Assembly (NCBI RefSeq): GCF_900110105.1
Contig: NZ_FOCL01000003.1
Coordinates: 310,001-374,000, forward strand
Direction: 5' to 3'
Length of the DNA stretch: 64,000 bases
Origin: Mucilaginibacter gossypiicola
GTDB taxonomy: Bacteria; Bacteroidota; Bacteroidia; Sphingobacteriales; Sphingobacteriaceae
The notes beneath the pieces were generated by a model. The model saw only the letters and a list, made by a program, of their open reading frames with translations, had not been told where the DNA came from and did no database searches. Both the position numbers and the translations under genes were made by a program. The number at the start of each line of letters is the position of its first letter. Within the stretch, counting starts at the first letter, position 1. Of this stretch, positions 19,228 to 28,044 are shown piece by piece.

Positions 19228-20202
19228 ATGCAAAAAAATAAAGCCGCTTTAAAGCCCATAGGCGGGTACTTAGAGCTGGAACTGCCCAAAGGAAACGAAT
19301 ACTACCCCGATTTGGTTCATTTAAACACAGGGCGCAATGCGTTAGAGTACATACTGATACAAAAAAAATACCACAAAATTTATATCCCTTATTTTACCTG
19401 CGATGTGCTGCTTGAGCCAATTACACGAACAGGCGTGCAATACCAGTTTTATCATGTCGACCGGCAGTTAGATCCTATCATCGATTTTGATATCGAACAC
19501 GATGCCTGCTTTTTGTACACTAACTACTTTGGTATAAAACAAGCAAAAGTAGCGGAGCTTAGCGGCAAGATCAAAAACCTTATAATTGATAATTCGCAAG
19601 CTTTTTTTTCGGAACCCCTTGCCGGTGTTGATACATTTTACTCGTGCCGAAAGTTTTTTGGTGTTCCGGACGGCGCTTATTTAAGTATTAAACGAAAGCT
19701 TCCTAAAAAGCTGCCCGTAGATACGTCAGTGCACCGGTTCTCGCACCTGATCAAAAGTATAGATTCGGGCATAGAAGCCGGATACTCCGACTATATGAAC
19801 AACAATAAAGACCTGGAAAATAACGAGATCAGGTCAATGTCGTTATTAACTCATAGAATACTCTCAAGCATTAACTACAACGAATGTGTATTTGTGCGGC
19901 AACGAAATTTCAATTTTTTACATAAGCATCTTGCGGAATTTAACCTGCTTAAGTTTGAAGCCACCGATGAACACACGGTACCAATGGTTTACCCCTTTTT
20001 AACTAACGACCGACATCTGAAGGTCCATTTGATACAGAAAAAAATATACGTTGCAACCTACTGGCCAAATGTATTTAAATGGACCAAAAAAAACACCGAC
20101 GAAAACTACCTGGCCCAATGCCTGGTACCGTTACCGATAGATCAGCGGTATGATCTTCAGGATATGTTCAATATGTTAAATACGTTAAGACTTTTTTTAT
20201 GA
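19228..20202 (+). CDS. Divergent DegT-like PLP-fold protein
   Basis: A 324-residue protein shorter than typical DegT aminotransferases. The region IIDNSQAFF corresponds to the family's DAAQ/DAAH PLP motif (Asp121), and SCRKFFGVPDGAYL places Lys142 where the Schiff-base lysine followed by GG normally lies, though the GG is reduced to DGA. The N-terminus (HLNTGRNALEYIL) resembles the PLP phosphate-binding start. It may be an active, divergent transaminase or a non-catalytic relative. The end overlaps the next GNAT gene by 4 bases, so the two probably work on the same amino sugar. Confidence 0.6.
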   Translation: MQKNKAALKPIGGYLELELPKGNEYYPDLVHLNTGRNALEYILIQKKYHKIYIPYFTCDVLLEPITRTGVQYQFYHVDRQLDPIIDFDIEHDACFLYTNYFGIKQAKVAELSGKIKNLIIDNSQAFFSEPLAGVDTFYSCRKFFGVPDGAYLSIKRKLPKKLPVDTSVHRFSHLIKSIDSGIEAGYSDYMNNNKDLENNEIRSMSLLTHRILSSINYNECVFVRQRNFNFLHKHLAEFNLLKFEATDEHTVPMVYPFLTNDRHLKVHLIQKKIYVATYWPNVFKWTKKNTDENYLAQCLVPLPIDQRYDLQDMFNMLNTLRLFL

Positions 20203-20705
20203 CCATTTCAGTTTACATACGCCCCCTTGTAATAGAAGATGCGTTCACATCTTACGCCTGGCGCAATGACCCGTTAATATGGGTATACACCGGTTACAAA
20301 CCTACTCATTACATCAGTTCAGAAATTGAAACAGCCTGGTTACGTGAAAAACTCGCCAGGCCCGACCAGCTTAGATTTGCCATTTGCGTTAAAGAGCTTA
20401 ATACTTACATAGGTAATATCCAGTTACTGGATATTACTGATCGAGATGCAGAACTGCATCTGTTTATTGGCAACAAACTTTACTGGGGCAAGGGCATCGG
20501 TTACCAGGCAACAGTACAAATGATACGACATGGCTTTTTGATCAAAGAACTGGAGGAGATCTATTTAAAAGTTCACCCGGCAAATATTGCTGCTATCACC
20601 GTTTATGAAAAGGCAGGGTTTGAAATTACAGGTAAAAAGAACGACCTGATCATGATGAGCATCACTAAAAGTAAATTTGTTTGCCTCCAAAACCAGGAGG
20701 TTTAA
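20199..20705 (+). CDS. GNAT N-acetyltransferase (RimJ/RimL-type)
   Basis: A 168-residue GNAT protein. N-terminal IRPLVIEDA and WRNDP match RimJ/RimL-like members, the acetyl-CoA pyrophosphate loop is WGKGIGYQAT, and the C-terminal block is VHPANIAAITVYEKAGF. Family members in glycan loci acetylate UDP-4-amino-sugars (PseH-like and WbpD-like roles). Together with the 4,6-dehydratase and an aminotransferase this would yield an N-acetylated 4-amino-6-deoxy sugar (inference). It is translationally coupled to the divergent PLP-fold gene. Confidence 0.9.
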   Translation: MTISVYIRPLVIEDAFTSYAWRNDPLIWVYTGYKPTHYISSEIETAWLREKLARPDQLRFAICVKELNTYIGNIQLLDITDRDAELHLFIGNKLYWGKGIGYQATVQMIRHGFLIKELEEIYLKVHPANIAAITVYEKAGFEITGKKNDLIMMSITKSKFVCLQNQEV

Positions 20706-20732
20706 TTTTCTATTTCCTAAACTTTAAATTCA

Positions 20733-21755
20733 ATGATTAAGATTTTTACCCTTCTCAATAAAGAGGAATGGATTTCTTATGTGGGTAATTCGGCCGAATA
20801 TGATTTTTATCATACGTGGCATTACCATTCACTTGAAACAGCCGGTGATCCTGTTCTTTTTGTATATGAAGAAGCTGACACCTACATAGGCTTTCCATTA
20901 CTACAGCGAAAAATTCCCGGATCTGATTACTGTGACCTCACCTGCGTATATGGATTTTCGGGTCCGTTTTCAAATCAAAAATTTGATGAGATAGATGAAG
21001 TGCTGATGGAAAATTTCAAAACCGCTTTCAGTAATTTCCTGGTAAATGAAAAGTATGTATCTGTTTTTGTAAGGCTGCATCCTTTTTATAAGCAGCAAAA
21101 ATTGTTAGAGAAATTTGGAGGTATCCACGAAAACGGTAAAACGGTGGTATTTGACCTTTCACTTACTATTGACGAGCAGCGTAAAAAGTACAGGCAGTCA
21201 ACAATGGACGCCATTAAGCACGCGTGGAAAAGAGGGTTCAGAGTAGAAGATGAAACCAATACCGGCCTAAACACCTTTGTTGAAATTTATACCGAAAACA
21301 TGAAACGAGTGGGCGCCAACAGCTACTACCTGTTTAATGAAAAATACTTTTCAGAAATATTAAATACCTCCGAATATGAAGCCCGCCTGCTAACTGTTTA
21401 CGACAAAGATATCGCAATTGCAAGCACAATAATATCGTTTACAAACGGCATTATTCAAGCTCATTTAGTAGGTGCCCGTGCAGAATATTTACATCATAGC
21501 CCAACCAAATTCCTGGCCGATTGCATAACGCAGATAGGTAGAGAAAAAGGCATGAAGTATTACAACCTGGGCGGTGGCCTTGGCTTTAAGAACGACAAGC
21601 TCTTTGACTGGAAATGTGCCTTCTCCGACTTCCATCTTGATTTTAAAACATGGAGATATATTGCCAATCCCGAAATATACCAAAAGCTTTTACAGGATAA
21701 GGGCATTGAAGAAAATGCCGAAGTTGACTTCTTCCCGCTGTACCGATACGCCTAA
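20733..21755 (+). CDS. FemAB/GNAT-like transferase
   Basis: A 340-residue protein with two GNAT-like halves. The early segment YDFYHTWHYHSLE is common at the start of FemAB-like proteins, KKYRQSTMDAIKHAWKRG is the helical insertion, and YYNLGGGLGFKNDKLFDWK is the C-terminal glycine-rich end seen in this superfamily. Members transfer amino acids from aminoacyl-tRNA or acyl groups from CoA. In this cluster an amino-acid or acyl decoration of an amino sugar is the likely job; the donor is not determinable here. Confidence 0.75.
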   Translation: MIKIFTLLNKEEWISYVGNSAEYDFYHTWHYHSLETAGDPVLFVYEEADTYIGFPLLQRKIPGSDYCDLTCVYGFSGPFSNQKFDEIDEVLMENFKTAFSNFLVNEKYVSVFVRLHPFYKQQKLLEKFGGIHENGKTVVFDLSLTIDEQRKKYRQSTMDAIKHAWKRGFRVEDETNTGLNTFVEIYTENMKRVGANSYYLFNEKYFSEILNTSEYEARLLTVYDKDIAIASTIISFTNGIIQAHLVGARAEYLHHSPTKFLADCITQIGREKGMKYYNLGGGLGFKNDKLFDWKCAFSDFHLDFKTWRYIANPEIYQKLLQDKGIEENAEVDFFPLYRYA

Positions 21756-21779
21756 GACGAATACCTAAATAAACCAGTT

Positions 21780-23732
21780 ATGATATACCTCAAAAATTTG
21801 TTGTTCCAGGATAAATTCCATTCAAGATGGCTAATCCTGGTAATTGACCTGATGGTAGTTTTGTTATCATTGTGGACATCACTATATTTTAAAAACCGGC
21901 TTCAGTTTGATCCCATAAGCGTTTACTACATGATGTTTTACTGCGTTAATGCGGTGATGATTTTTATGATCATGAAAATCCATACATGTATTATACGATA
22001 TTCCAACACGCGGGATATGATGCGGATTTTAATCACTGTACTGGCAAGTAATGTTACATTCCTCCTCTTTTACCAATTGTTTTTTGCTTTCTACCTGAAA
22101 ATCGATGTTAGAGGATTAGTGGATGTACTGCTGATCAACTTCTTCATCACCTCTTCTATGCTGATGTGCATGCGTATAATAATCAAGGATGTTTTTAAAT
22201 ACATTGAGGCAACAAGCTATAAAGTTGAAAAAGAAAATGTATTGATTTACGGCTCAAACGAACCTTCTATCCTCATTAAAAATGCTCTTGAAGCACAAAA
22301 AGGGTTTATGCTCAATGTTCAGGGCTTTATTGATACCGGAGTTGACAGAATATCAAAATGCATTGAGCAAAAGCGGGTTTATCCTATAAAATCAATTGAT
22401 CTGTTAAAAAACCGTTATGATATTAAATCAATGCTGATAACATCTGAAGACATAAAAATCGACGGAAAAAGAAAGGCTGTTGAAAAATGCATTGAGCTTG
22501 GCATAAAAGTAATTGTTGTGCCATCATCAGATCAGTGGATAAATGGAAAACCAAACCCCAATCAGTTTAAAGACTTAAAAATAGAAGACCTGCTTGAGCG
22601 TAAACCCATAAAAATCTGCAATGAGCATATTTTAGATGAAATTAAGGGTAAAAGGATCTTGATTACGGGTGCCGCAGGTTCGATAGGTTCGGAGCTGGTT
22701 AGGCAGGTATTAATGTATAACCCGGAGTTTGTTGTGTTATGTGACAGGGCCGAAACCCCGCTGCATGACATACAAATGGAAATTGAAGACGGGTTATATG
22801 GAAACCGTACCAGGGTGTTTATTGCTGATATACAAAATTCGGGGCGTATAAAAACGCTGTTCAACTTATACAAGCCTCAAATTGTGTTCCATGCAGCAGC
22901 TTATAAGCATGTGCCAATGATGGAAAATAATCCAACCGAGGCTATTTTAACCAATGTATGGGGTACAAAAAACCTGGCCGATATCTCGATTGAATTTAAT
23001 GTAGAAAAGTTTGTGATGATATCAACAGACAAAGCAGTACGCCCAACAAACATTATGGGAGCGTCAAAGCGCATTGCCGAAATGTACATTCAATCATTAA
23101 ACAACCTATTGTTTGAAGAACATTTTTTTAACTCCGATCCATCAAAAGGTAGTCAAACCCGGTTTATTACCACCCGGTTTGGTAATGTACTTGGTTCAAA
23201 CGGTTCAGTGATCCCCCGCTTTAAAGCACAAATTGAAAAAGGGGGCCCGGTTACTGTTACCCATCCTGATATCACCAGGTATTTTATGACAATACCCGAA
23301 GCTGTACAACTGGTGCTTGAGGCCGAAGTAATGGGTAAGGGTGGCGAAATATTTCTGTTTGATATGGGTGAGCCTGTGAAAATTACCGACCTGGCTGCCA
23401 ATATGATTAAGATGGCAGGTCTTGTTCCGGGAAAAGATATACAGATTGTTTATACAGGCCTGCGCCCGGGCGAAAAATTATACGAAGAATTATTAAACGC
23501 GGAAGAAGAGGTAATACCAACTTACAATAAGGACATCAAGATCTCAAAAAACATCCCCGTAAGTTACACTAAGATCAACAATTTAATAAAGGACCTCTTA
23601 GAACTTAACCTGCATAATGAAGTGGACTTAATGGTATCTAAAATGAAAACCATACTGCCCGATTATATCAGCAATAATTCGCAATATGAAAAGCTCGACA
23701 TAAAATTGATTGATAAACAGATGGCAAATTAA
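21780..23732 (+). CDS. Membrane nucleoside-diphosphate-sugar 4,6-dehydratase (WbpM/PglF/CapD type)
   Basis: A 650-residue protein with four N-terminal membrane helices (about residues 15-130), a first nucleotide-binding-like domain around VLIYGSNEP (residue 157 onward), and a C-terminal SDR domain with TGAAGSIGSE near residue 297. The active-site region STDKAVRPTNIMGASKR has Met in place of the usual SDR tyrosine (MxxxK), which is normal for long WbpM/PglF enzymes. They convert UDP-GlcNAc to UDP-4-keto-6-deoxy-GlcNAc at the membrane. It closes the biosynthetic cluster and is followed by a hairpin plus T-run. Confidence 0.94.
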   Translation: MIYLKNLLFQDKFHSRWLILVIDLMVVLLSLWTSLYFKNRLQFDPISVYYMMFYCVNAVMIFMIMKIHTCIIRYSNTRDMMRILITVLASNVTFLLFYQLFFAFYLKIDVRGLVDVLLINFFITSSMLMCMRIIIKDVFKYIEATSYKVEKENVLIYGSNEPSILIKNALEAQKGFMLNVQGFIDTGVDRISKCIEQKRVYPIKSIDLLKNRYDIKSMLITSEDIKIDGKRKAVEKCIELGIKVIVVPSSDQWINGKPNPNQFKDLKIEDLLERKPIKICNEHILDEIKGKRILITGAAGSIGSELVRQVLMYNPEFVVLCDRAETPLHDIQMEIEDGLYGNRTRVFIADIQNSGRIKTLFNLYKPQIVFHAAAYKHVPMMENNPTEAILTNVWGTKNLADISIEFNVEKFVMISTDKAVRPTNIMGASKRIAEMYIQSLNNLLFEEHFFNSDPSKGSQTRFITTRFGNVLGSNGSVIPRFKAQIEKGGPVTVTHPDITRYFMTIPEAVQLVLEAEVMGKGGEIFLFDMGEPVKITDLAANMIKMAGLVPGKDIQIVYTGLRPGEKLYEELLNAEEEVIPTYNKDIKISKNIPVSYTKINNLIKDLLELNLHNEVDLMVSKMKTILPDYISNNSQYEKLDIKLIDKQMAN

Positions 23733-23810
23733 TTTTTTGTAATTTTTATATAACCTGTGTCATATCTTATCAATAATAATTTGCAGATTTAAGCAAATTA
23801 TAACCTAAAA

Positions 23811-23853
23811 ACTCATCCGCCTTAAGATGGGTAAAGCCGATGAGTAATATTTT
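23811..23853 (+). terminator. Hairpin with T-run after the polysaccharide operon
   Basis: ACTCATC (23811-23817) pairs with GATGAGT (23839-23845) and is followed by AATATTTTTT. It lies 78 bases after the dehydratase stop and only about 15 bases before the PAS-AraC gene, so it may act as a terminator or as an attenuating leader hairpin of the regulator. Confidence 0.5.
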
Positions 23854-23868
23854 TTAAGAGGGAATCTT

Positions 23869-25359
23869 ATGTCCTTTGATCTGAATTCTAATTTTTTTGA
23901 AATAGCATTCAACGTGTCGGAGCACACTGAGGCTATGCTTGCTTATTGGGATAAAAACCTGATTTGCAGGTATGCCAATAAAGCTACGGCCGATTGGTTT
24001 GGCATAACGCCGGATCAAATGATCAATAAATCCCACCTTTCAGATATTTTAGGTACCTTATTCGATGTGCAACTTCCGTATATTAACGGTGCCCTTGCAG
24101 GTAAAATACAGGTTTTTGACCAGGTAATCCATTTGTATACAGGCAAAGCCAAAAATGTACGGGTCACTTACCACCCCGACTATATTAATGGAGATGTAAA
24201 GGGGTTTTATGCGCACATGGCAGATATCAGCCCGTTAAATTCCAAACCGGTTGATGGTGAATTACGGGTAGAAGAACTGCCAGAGTTTTTAACACAAAAT
24301 GACCAGTTGCTTGAAAATGTAGCTAAAACGCTAAATGAAAACCTGTTTACCGGCTTTCCAAGCATTTCTGCACTTTCAAAAAAGCATTTTGTATCCGAAT
24401 CAAAATTAAAAAGAGATTTTAAGCAGAGCTTTGGAAGAACCATTTTCTCTTATTACCGGTATCTGCAGATGGAAATAGCAGACAGATATATAAGAGAAAA
24501 GCGCTGCAATAAAAATCAAATGGCGGTAATGCTAAATTTTTCTAACCCGTCAAACTTTTCGGCATGTTATCATAAATATTTAGAAGAAAAATCGGCAATT
24601 CAGGAAACTGAACACCCCCAGCAAGAAAACATCAATCATTATAAAACACTGATTGAAGAAGCCCCTATTACTATAGCCATGTTTAACAGCCAGATGCAGT
24701 TTATCGCTGTTTCAAAAAGCTGGATAACCGAATATAATCTTCAAAACACAAATTTCATTAATAAAAGTGTATATGAAATATTGCCATCTACAAAAAAGAA
24801 ATGCGAAAAGCTGCATCTTCATTGTTTAAAAGGCAACATATATCAATGTGATGGGCTATTGTTGAGAAAAAACAATGGTATCCGCTGTTGGTTGAAATGG
24901 AATATTTATCCATGGTTTACCCCATCGGGAGAAGTGGGCGGCTTATGCGTGCACACCGAAGATATATCTAAAATCAAACTGATTGAAAAAGAAAATGAAC
25001 GAGCGGTCAGGCTTCTGAAAAAAGCCGATACCATCTCAAAAATTGGCACCTGGACCCGTGATATGCTTACTCATACAACGCAATGGGACAAGGTTATACA
25101 AAACATTTTCGAACTGCCGGATCATTTTATACCCAATATGAAGGCCGTTTGGAAATTTGTAAAAGAAGGTAAAAATCGAATTATAGTAAAAAAGGCGTTG
25201 AGAAATTCATTGAAATACGGAAATCCATTTGATATTGAAGTTGAAGTAATAACCGTCGGCGGCAATTTAAAACGAATAAGAATAATTGGCTACCCCGAAC
25301 TTCAAAACAATAAATGCAAAAAGCTGTCTGGAATACTTTTTGATATTACCCCGGTTTGA
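23869..25359 (+). CDS. PAS-AraC-PAS-PAS regulator
   Basis: A 496-residue protein without signal peptide. Residues about 10-120 form a PAS domain (AYWDKNLICRYANKATADWFG). Residues about 155-245 form an AraC-type double HTH (FPSISALSKKHFVSESKLKRDF and ILFSYYR-like middle). Residues about 255-370 form a second PAS (EEAPITIAMFNSQMQF to VHTEDIS). Residues about 385-496 form a third PAS-like domain (SKIGTWTRDMLTHTTQWD). No kinase, phosphatase or cyclase domain follows, so it is probably a ligand- or redox-sensing transcription factor. AraC domains usually sit at a terminus, so the internal position is odd. It follows the polysaccharide cluster and is a candidate regulator of it (inference). Confidence 0.8.
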   Translation: MSFDLNSNFFEIAFNVSEHTEAMLAYWDKNLICRYANKATADWFGITPDQMINKSHLSDILGTLFDVQLPYINGALAGKIQVFDQVIHLYTGKAKNVRVTYHPDYINGDVKGFYAHMADISPLNSKPVDGELRVEELPEFLTQNDQLLENVAKTLNENLFTGFPSISALSKKHFVSESKLKRDFKQSFGRTIFSYYRYLQMEIADRYIREKRCNKNQMAVMLNFSNPSNFSACYHKYLEEKSAIQETEHPQQENINHYKTLIEEAPITIAMFNSQMQFIAVSKSWITEYNLQNTNFINKSVYEILPSTKKKCEKLHLHCLKGNIYQCDGLLLRKNNGIRCWLKWNIYPWFTPSGEVGGLCVHTEDISKIKLIEKENERAVRLLKKADTISKIGTWTRDMLTHTTQWDKVIQNIFELPDHFIPNMKAVWKFVKEGKNRIIVKKALRNSLKYGNPFDIEVEVITVGGNLKRIRIIGYPELQNNKCKKLSGILFDITPV

Positions 25360-25962
25360 TCAAAAAAAGCACCTTATCTGGTAAAATTCACCACACTTAA
25401 CATCTGCTATTGCCAAAATTTCTTGCAACTGAAAAAAAATTTATCGGCATTTTGCCGTCTTGCGAATTAATTTGTCCTAATAGCGAATAGTTGTAAATTT
25501 ATCTTATTTTGAAATAAAATACACCAAAAAGAAATCACATTAAAATGATACTATATTGAATGGGCAAAAGTTTAATTACTTAACTATCACTCACAAAAAA
25601 TGAACAAAATGGATGTGCAAAAAAAAGAGATATTCTTATCCGTGTTAAATAAGTATCAGTTATCACCCTCTACAGGTATAATTTGGCCTTTTATAGGTTG
25701 AATTAAAAAAGAAGTATACATATTTTTATTACGTAAACAACAAAACAAAGGTTTCAAAAAAATTACTTTTTGTTTACACGTATAAAAAGTAGGGTAAAGA
25801 ATATTAACGCCAATGAACAACCTAAATCTAAATTCATGATTAAAAAAAGCCGAAACGGATATTTATTGCCTTAGATATCCATAAGTAATATGCAATTACG
25901 ATAACCTAAATTTAATTTATGCTAACCAATTAAAGTTGACAACCTAATTTCAATCTAATCTT
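25360..25962 (+). other. 603-base AT-rich intergenic region before the small HTH gene
   Basis: No gene of normal size is visible on either strand. It contains a small hairpin (CGGCA-TTT-TGCCG at 25445-25457), several A/T runs and one short open frame (see 25600-25701). Its length and composition suggest a regulatory leader or several promoters for the HTH gene. I see no clear TAnnTTTG box. Confidence 0.5.
25600..25701 (+). CDS. Possible 33-residue small peptide
   Basis: An ATG-initiated open frame reading MNKMDVQKKEIFLSVLNKYQ and ending in TGIIWPFIG. It lies alone inside a 603-base AT-rich region. The mix of charged residues and a hydrophobic end is peptide-like, but no family was recognised and chance cannot be excluded. 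Confidence 0.2.
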   Translation: MNKMDVQKKEIFLSVLNKYQLSPSTGIIWPFIG

Positions 25963-26400
25963 ATGCACAGCAAAGTTTATTACCCTATTAGCTCATATAT
26001 CAATAATGATCAAAGATCAATTGGTATTAATGACACTCAAGATTTACATTTTGGTAAAATTGTAGAGCGAATTGTTAGACGCGACCATATGGGGATAAGT
26101 GAAATCGCCCGGAAGCTAAATGTAAGCAGACGAACCTTATATAATTGGTTCAACACAAAAAGGCTTAGCTTTGATATCATCTGTCAGATAGGCATTGTTA
26201 TAGAGCATGATTTTTCAAAGGAATTTCCAAATGAATTTGCCCTGAGATTTAACTCGCCTAATGCTGAAAAAGATATTGAAGCTCATGAGACAAAAGATGC
26301 CCCTCTTGATGCTATTTATTATTGGATGGACAAGTACATAAAGCTGCTTGAAAAATTCAACGAAGCATTGCGCAATGAAAATACATTAAAACCTGAGTAA
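25963..26400 (+). CDS. Small HTH DNA-binding protein
   Basis: A 145-residue protein with a central helix-turn-helix, MGISEIARKLNVSRRTLYNW at about residues 44-63, preceded by an FGKIVERIVRR helix and followed by LSFDIICQIGIVI, the layout of XRE-like or transposase-like HTH domains. The C-terminal part is a helical tail (YYWMDKYIKLLEKFNEALR) that may dimerise. No catalytic residues of a recombinase are visible. It has its own long upstream region and precedes the acyltransferase gene by 189 bases, so it may regulate cell-surface polymer genes (inference). Confidence 0.7.
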   Translation: MHSKVYYPISSYINNDQRSIGINDTQDLHFGKIVERIVRRDHMGISEIARKLNVSRRTLYNWFNTKRLSFDIICQIGIVIEHDFSKEFPNEFALRFNSPNAEKDIEAHETKDAPLDAIYYWMDKYIKLLEKFNEALRNENTLKPE

Positions 26401-26589
26401 CATAAAAGTTATTTATATCGATTAAATCCAGTACCTATTTTATTTATTTGATGTTATTATAAGTTGATTGCTCCCAACGGCGATTGACTTTTCTATTGTC
26501 ATTTTTTTACATCTACCTATTTCCTGCCTCCATACCTAAAAAACATCCTAAATCAACCTGTTTTAGCTGTTCCTATAATTTCATATGCC

Positions 26590-28041
26590 ATGCTTTTCAA
26601 TTCATTTGGGTTCGGAATATTCCTGATTGTAGTTTTTGCGCTTTATTGGTTTGTATTTAACCGGAAACTGCAGCAGCAAAACTTATTGCTAATGGCGGCA
26701 AGCTATTTCTTTTATGCATGCTGGGACTGGCGTTTTTTGTTTTTGCTGATATTTTCAACCCTGCTGGATTATTTTACCGGGTTAAAAATGTACCAGGCAA
26801 AAAACCAGAAGCTCAAAACCTTTTGGCTTTGGTTAAGCATAACCATAAACCTGGGCTTTTTAGGTGTTTTTAAATATTACAACTTCTTTGCATCATCACT
26901 CGCCGCAGTATGCGCGGATATCGGCATTCATTTAAGCCCGTTTACACTAAATGTGATTTTACCGGTTGGTATTTCCTTTTACACCTTCCATGGCTTATCA
27001 TATGTAATTGACGTTTATAAAGGCCGTATTAAAGCCGAGCGAAACTTTATCGACTATTCCCTGTTCGTTAGTTTTTTTCCGCTTTTGGTAGCCGGGCCAA
27101 TTGAACGGTCCACACACCTGTTGCCCCAGGTAAAAGCAACAAGGAAATTCAATTACCAGGAGGCCATTAACGGCCTCAGACAGATGCTTTGGGGCTTGTT
27201 TAAAAAAGCCGTCATAGCTGATCAGTGTGCAGACTATGCCAACCTGATATTTGCCAACAGCGCCCATTATACGGGCAGCACGCTGGTTTTAGGCGCCATA
27301 TTTTTTGCATTTCAGATCTACTGTGATTTTTCCGGTTATTCGGACATGGCCCTTGGCATCGCCAAACTCTTTGGGTTTGATTTACTCAGAAACTTTGCAT
27401 TCCCTTATTTTTCGCGGGATATGGCCGAATTTTGGCGCCGGTGGCATATCTCGCTGTCATCATGGTTCAGAGATTATCTGTACATACCCCTGGGGGGCAG
27501 CAAAACAGGCACCTGGCTCAAAGTACGGAACACCCTGGTAATTTTCATCGTTAGCGGTTTCTGGCACGGGGCAAACTGGACGTTTATCATTTGGGGGTTC
27601 CTGAACGCTCTATTCATTCTACCCTCAATCCTGTTAAAAACCAACCGTAATCATCTCGAAATCGTTGCTAAAGGCAATGCATTGCCAACACCCCGAGAAT
27701 TTATGCAAATGGTGTTCACGTTTATACAGGTGCTTTTTGCGTGGATCTTTTTCAGGGCCGACAGCGTTACACAAGCGTTTAAATACATTGGCGGCATCTT
27801 TTCAAAATCACTTTTCTCGGTGCCTCAATTAGATGTTGGCAAAGAGCAACTGCTTGAGGTTATCCTGCTTATTATCACTTTTATTATAGTGGAGTGGCAG
27901 GGCCGGGAAAACCAGTATGCCATAGAAAAATTAACCTGGTTAAGGAGACGAGGGTACAGATTGGCATTCTATTACACGCTAATCATTGTAATATTTTTAT
28001 TTACAGGTAAAGAGCAGCAGTTTATTTATTTTCAGTTTTAA
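26590..28041 (+). CDS. MBOAT-family O-acyltransferase (AlgI-like)
   Basis: A 483-residue polytopic membrane protein. Signatures are AGPIERSTHLLPQ, the conserved block FWRRWHISLSSWFRDYLYIPLGG, and the catalytic histidine in SGFWHGANWTF. AlgI-type proteins pass acyl groups across the membrane for O-acetylation of extracellular polysaccharides such as alginate. The next gene, 3 bases on, encodes an SGNH-like protein, which matches the known AlgI plus AlgJ/AlgX or PatA/PatB pairings. It lies near the polysaccharide cluster, which is the probable target (inference). Confidence 0.93.
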   Translation: MLFNSFGFGIFLIVVFALYWFVFNRKLQQQNLLLMAASYFFYACWDWRFLFLLIFSTLLDYFTGLKMYQAKNQKLKTFWLWLSITINLGFLGVFKYYNFFASSLAAVCADIGIHLSPFTLNVILPVGISFYTFHGLSYVIDVYKGRIKAERNFIDYSLFVSFFPLLVAGPIERSTHLLPQVKATRKFNYQEAINGLRQMLWGLFKKAVIADQCADYANLIFANSAHYTGSTLVLGAIFFAFQIYCDFSGYSDMALGIAKLFGFDLLRNFAFPYFSRDMAEFWRRWHISLSSWFRDYLYIPLGGSKTGTWLKVRNTLVIFIVSGFWHGANWTFIIWGFLNALFILPSILLKTNRNHLEIVAKGNALPTPREFMQMVFTFIQVLFAWIFFRADSVTQAFKYIGGIFSKSLFSVPQLDVGKEQLLEVILLIITFIIVEWQGRENQYAIEKLTWLRRRGYRLAFYYTLIIVIFLFTGKEQQFIYFQF

Positions 28042-28044
28042 GCC

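Noticed and set aside
25963..26400. Transposase or recombinase
   Set aside because: An HTH is present but no DDE, serine or tyrosine recombinase residues and no flanking inverted repeats are visible.
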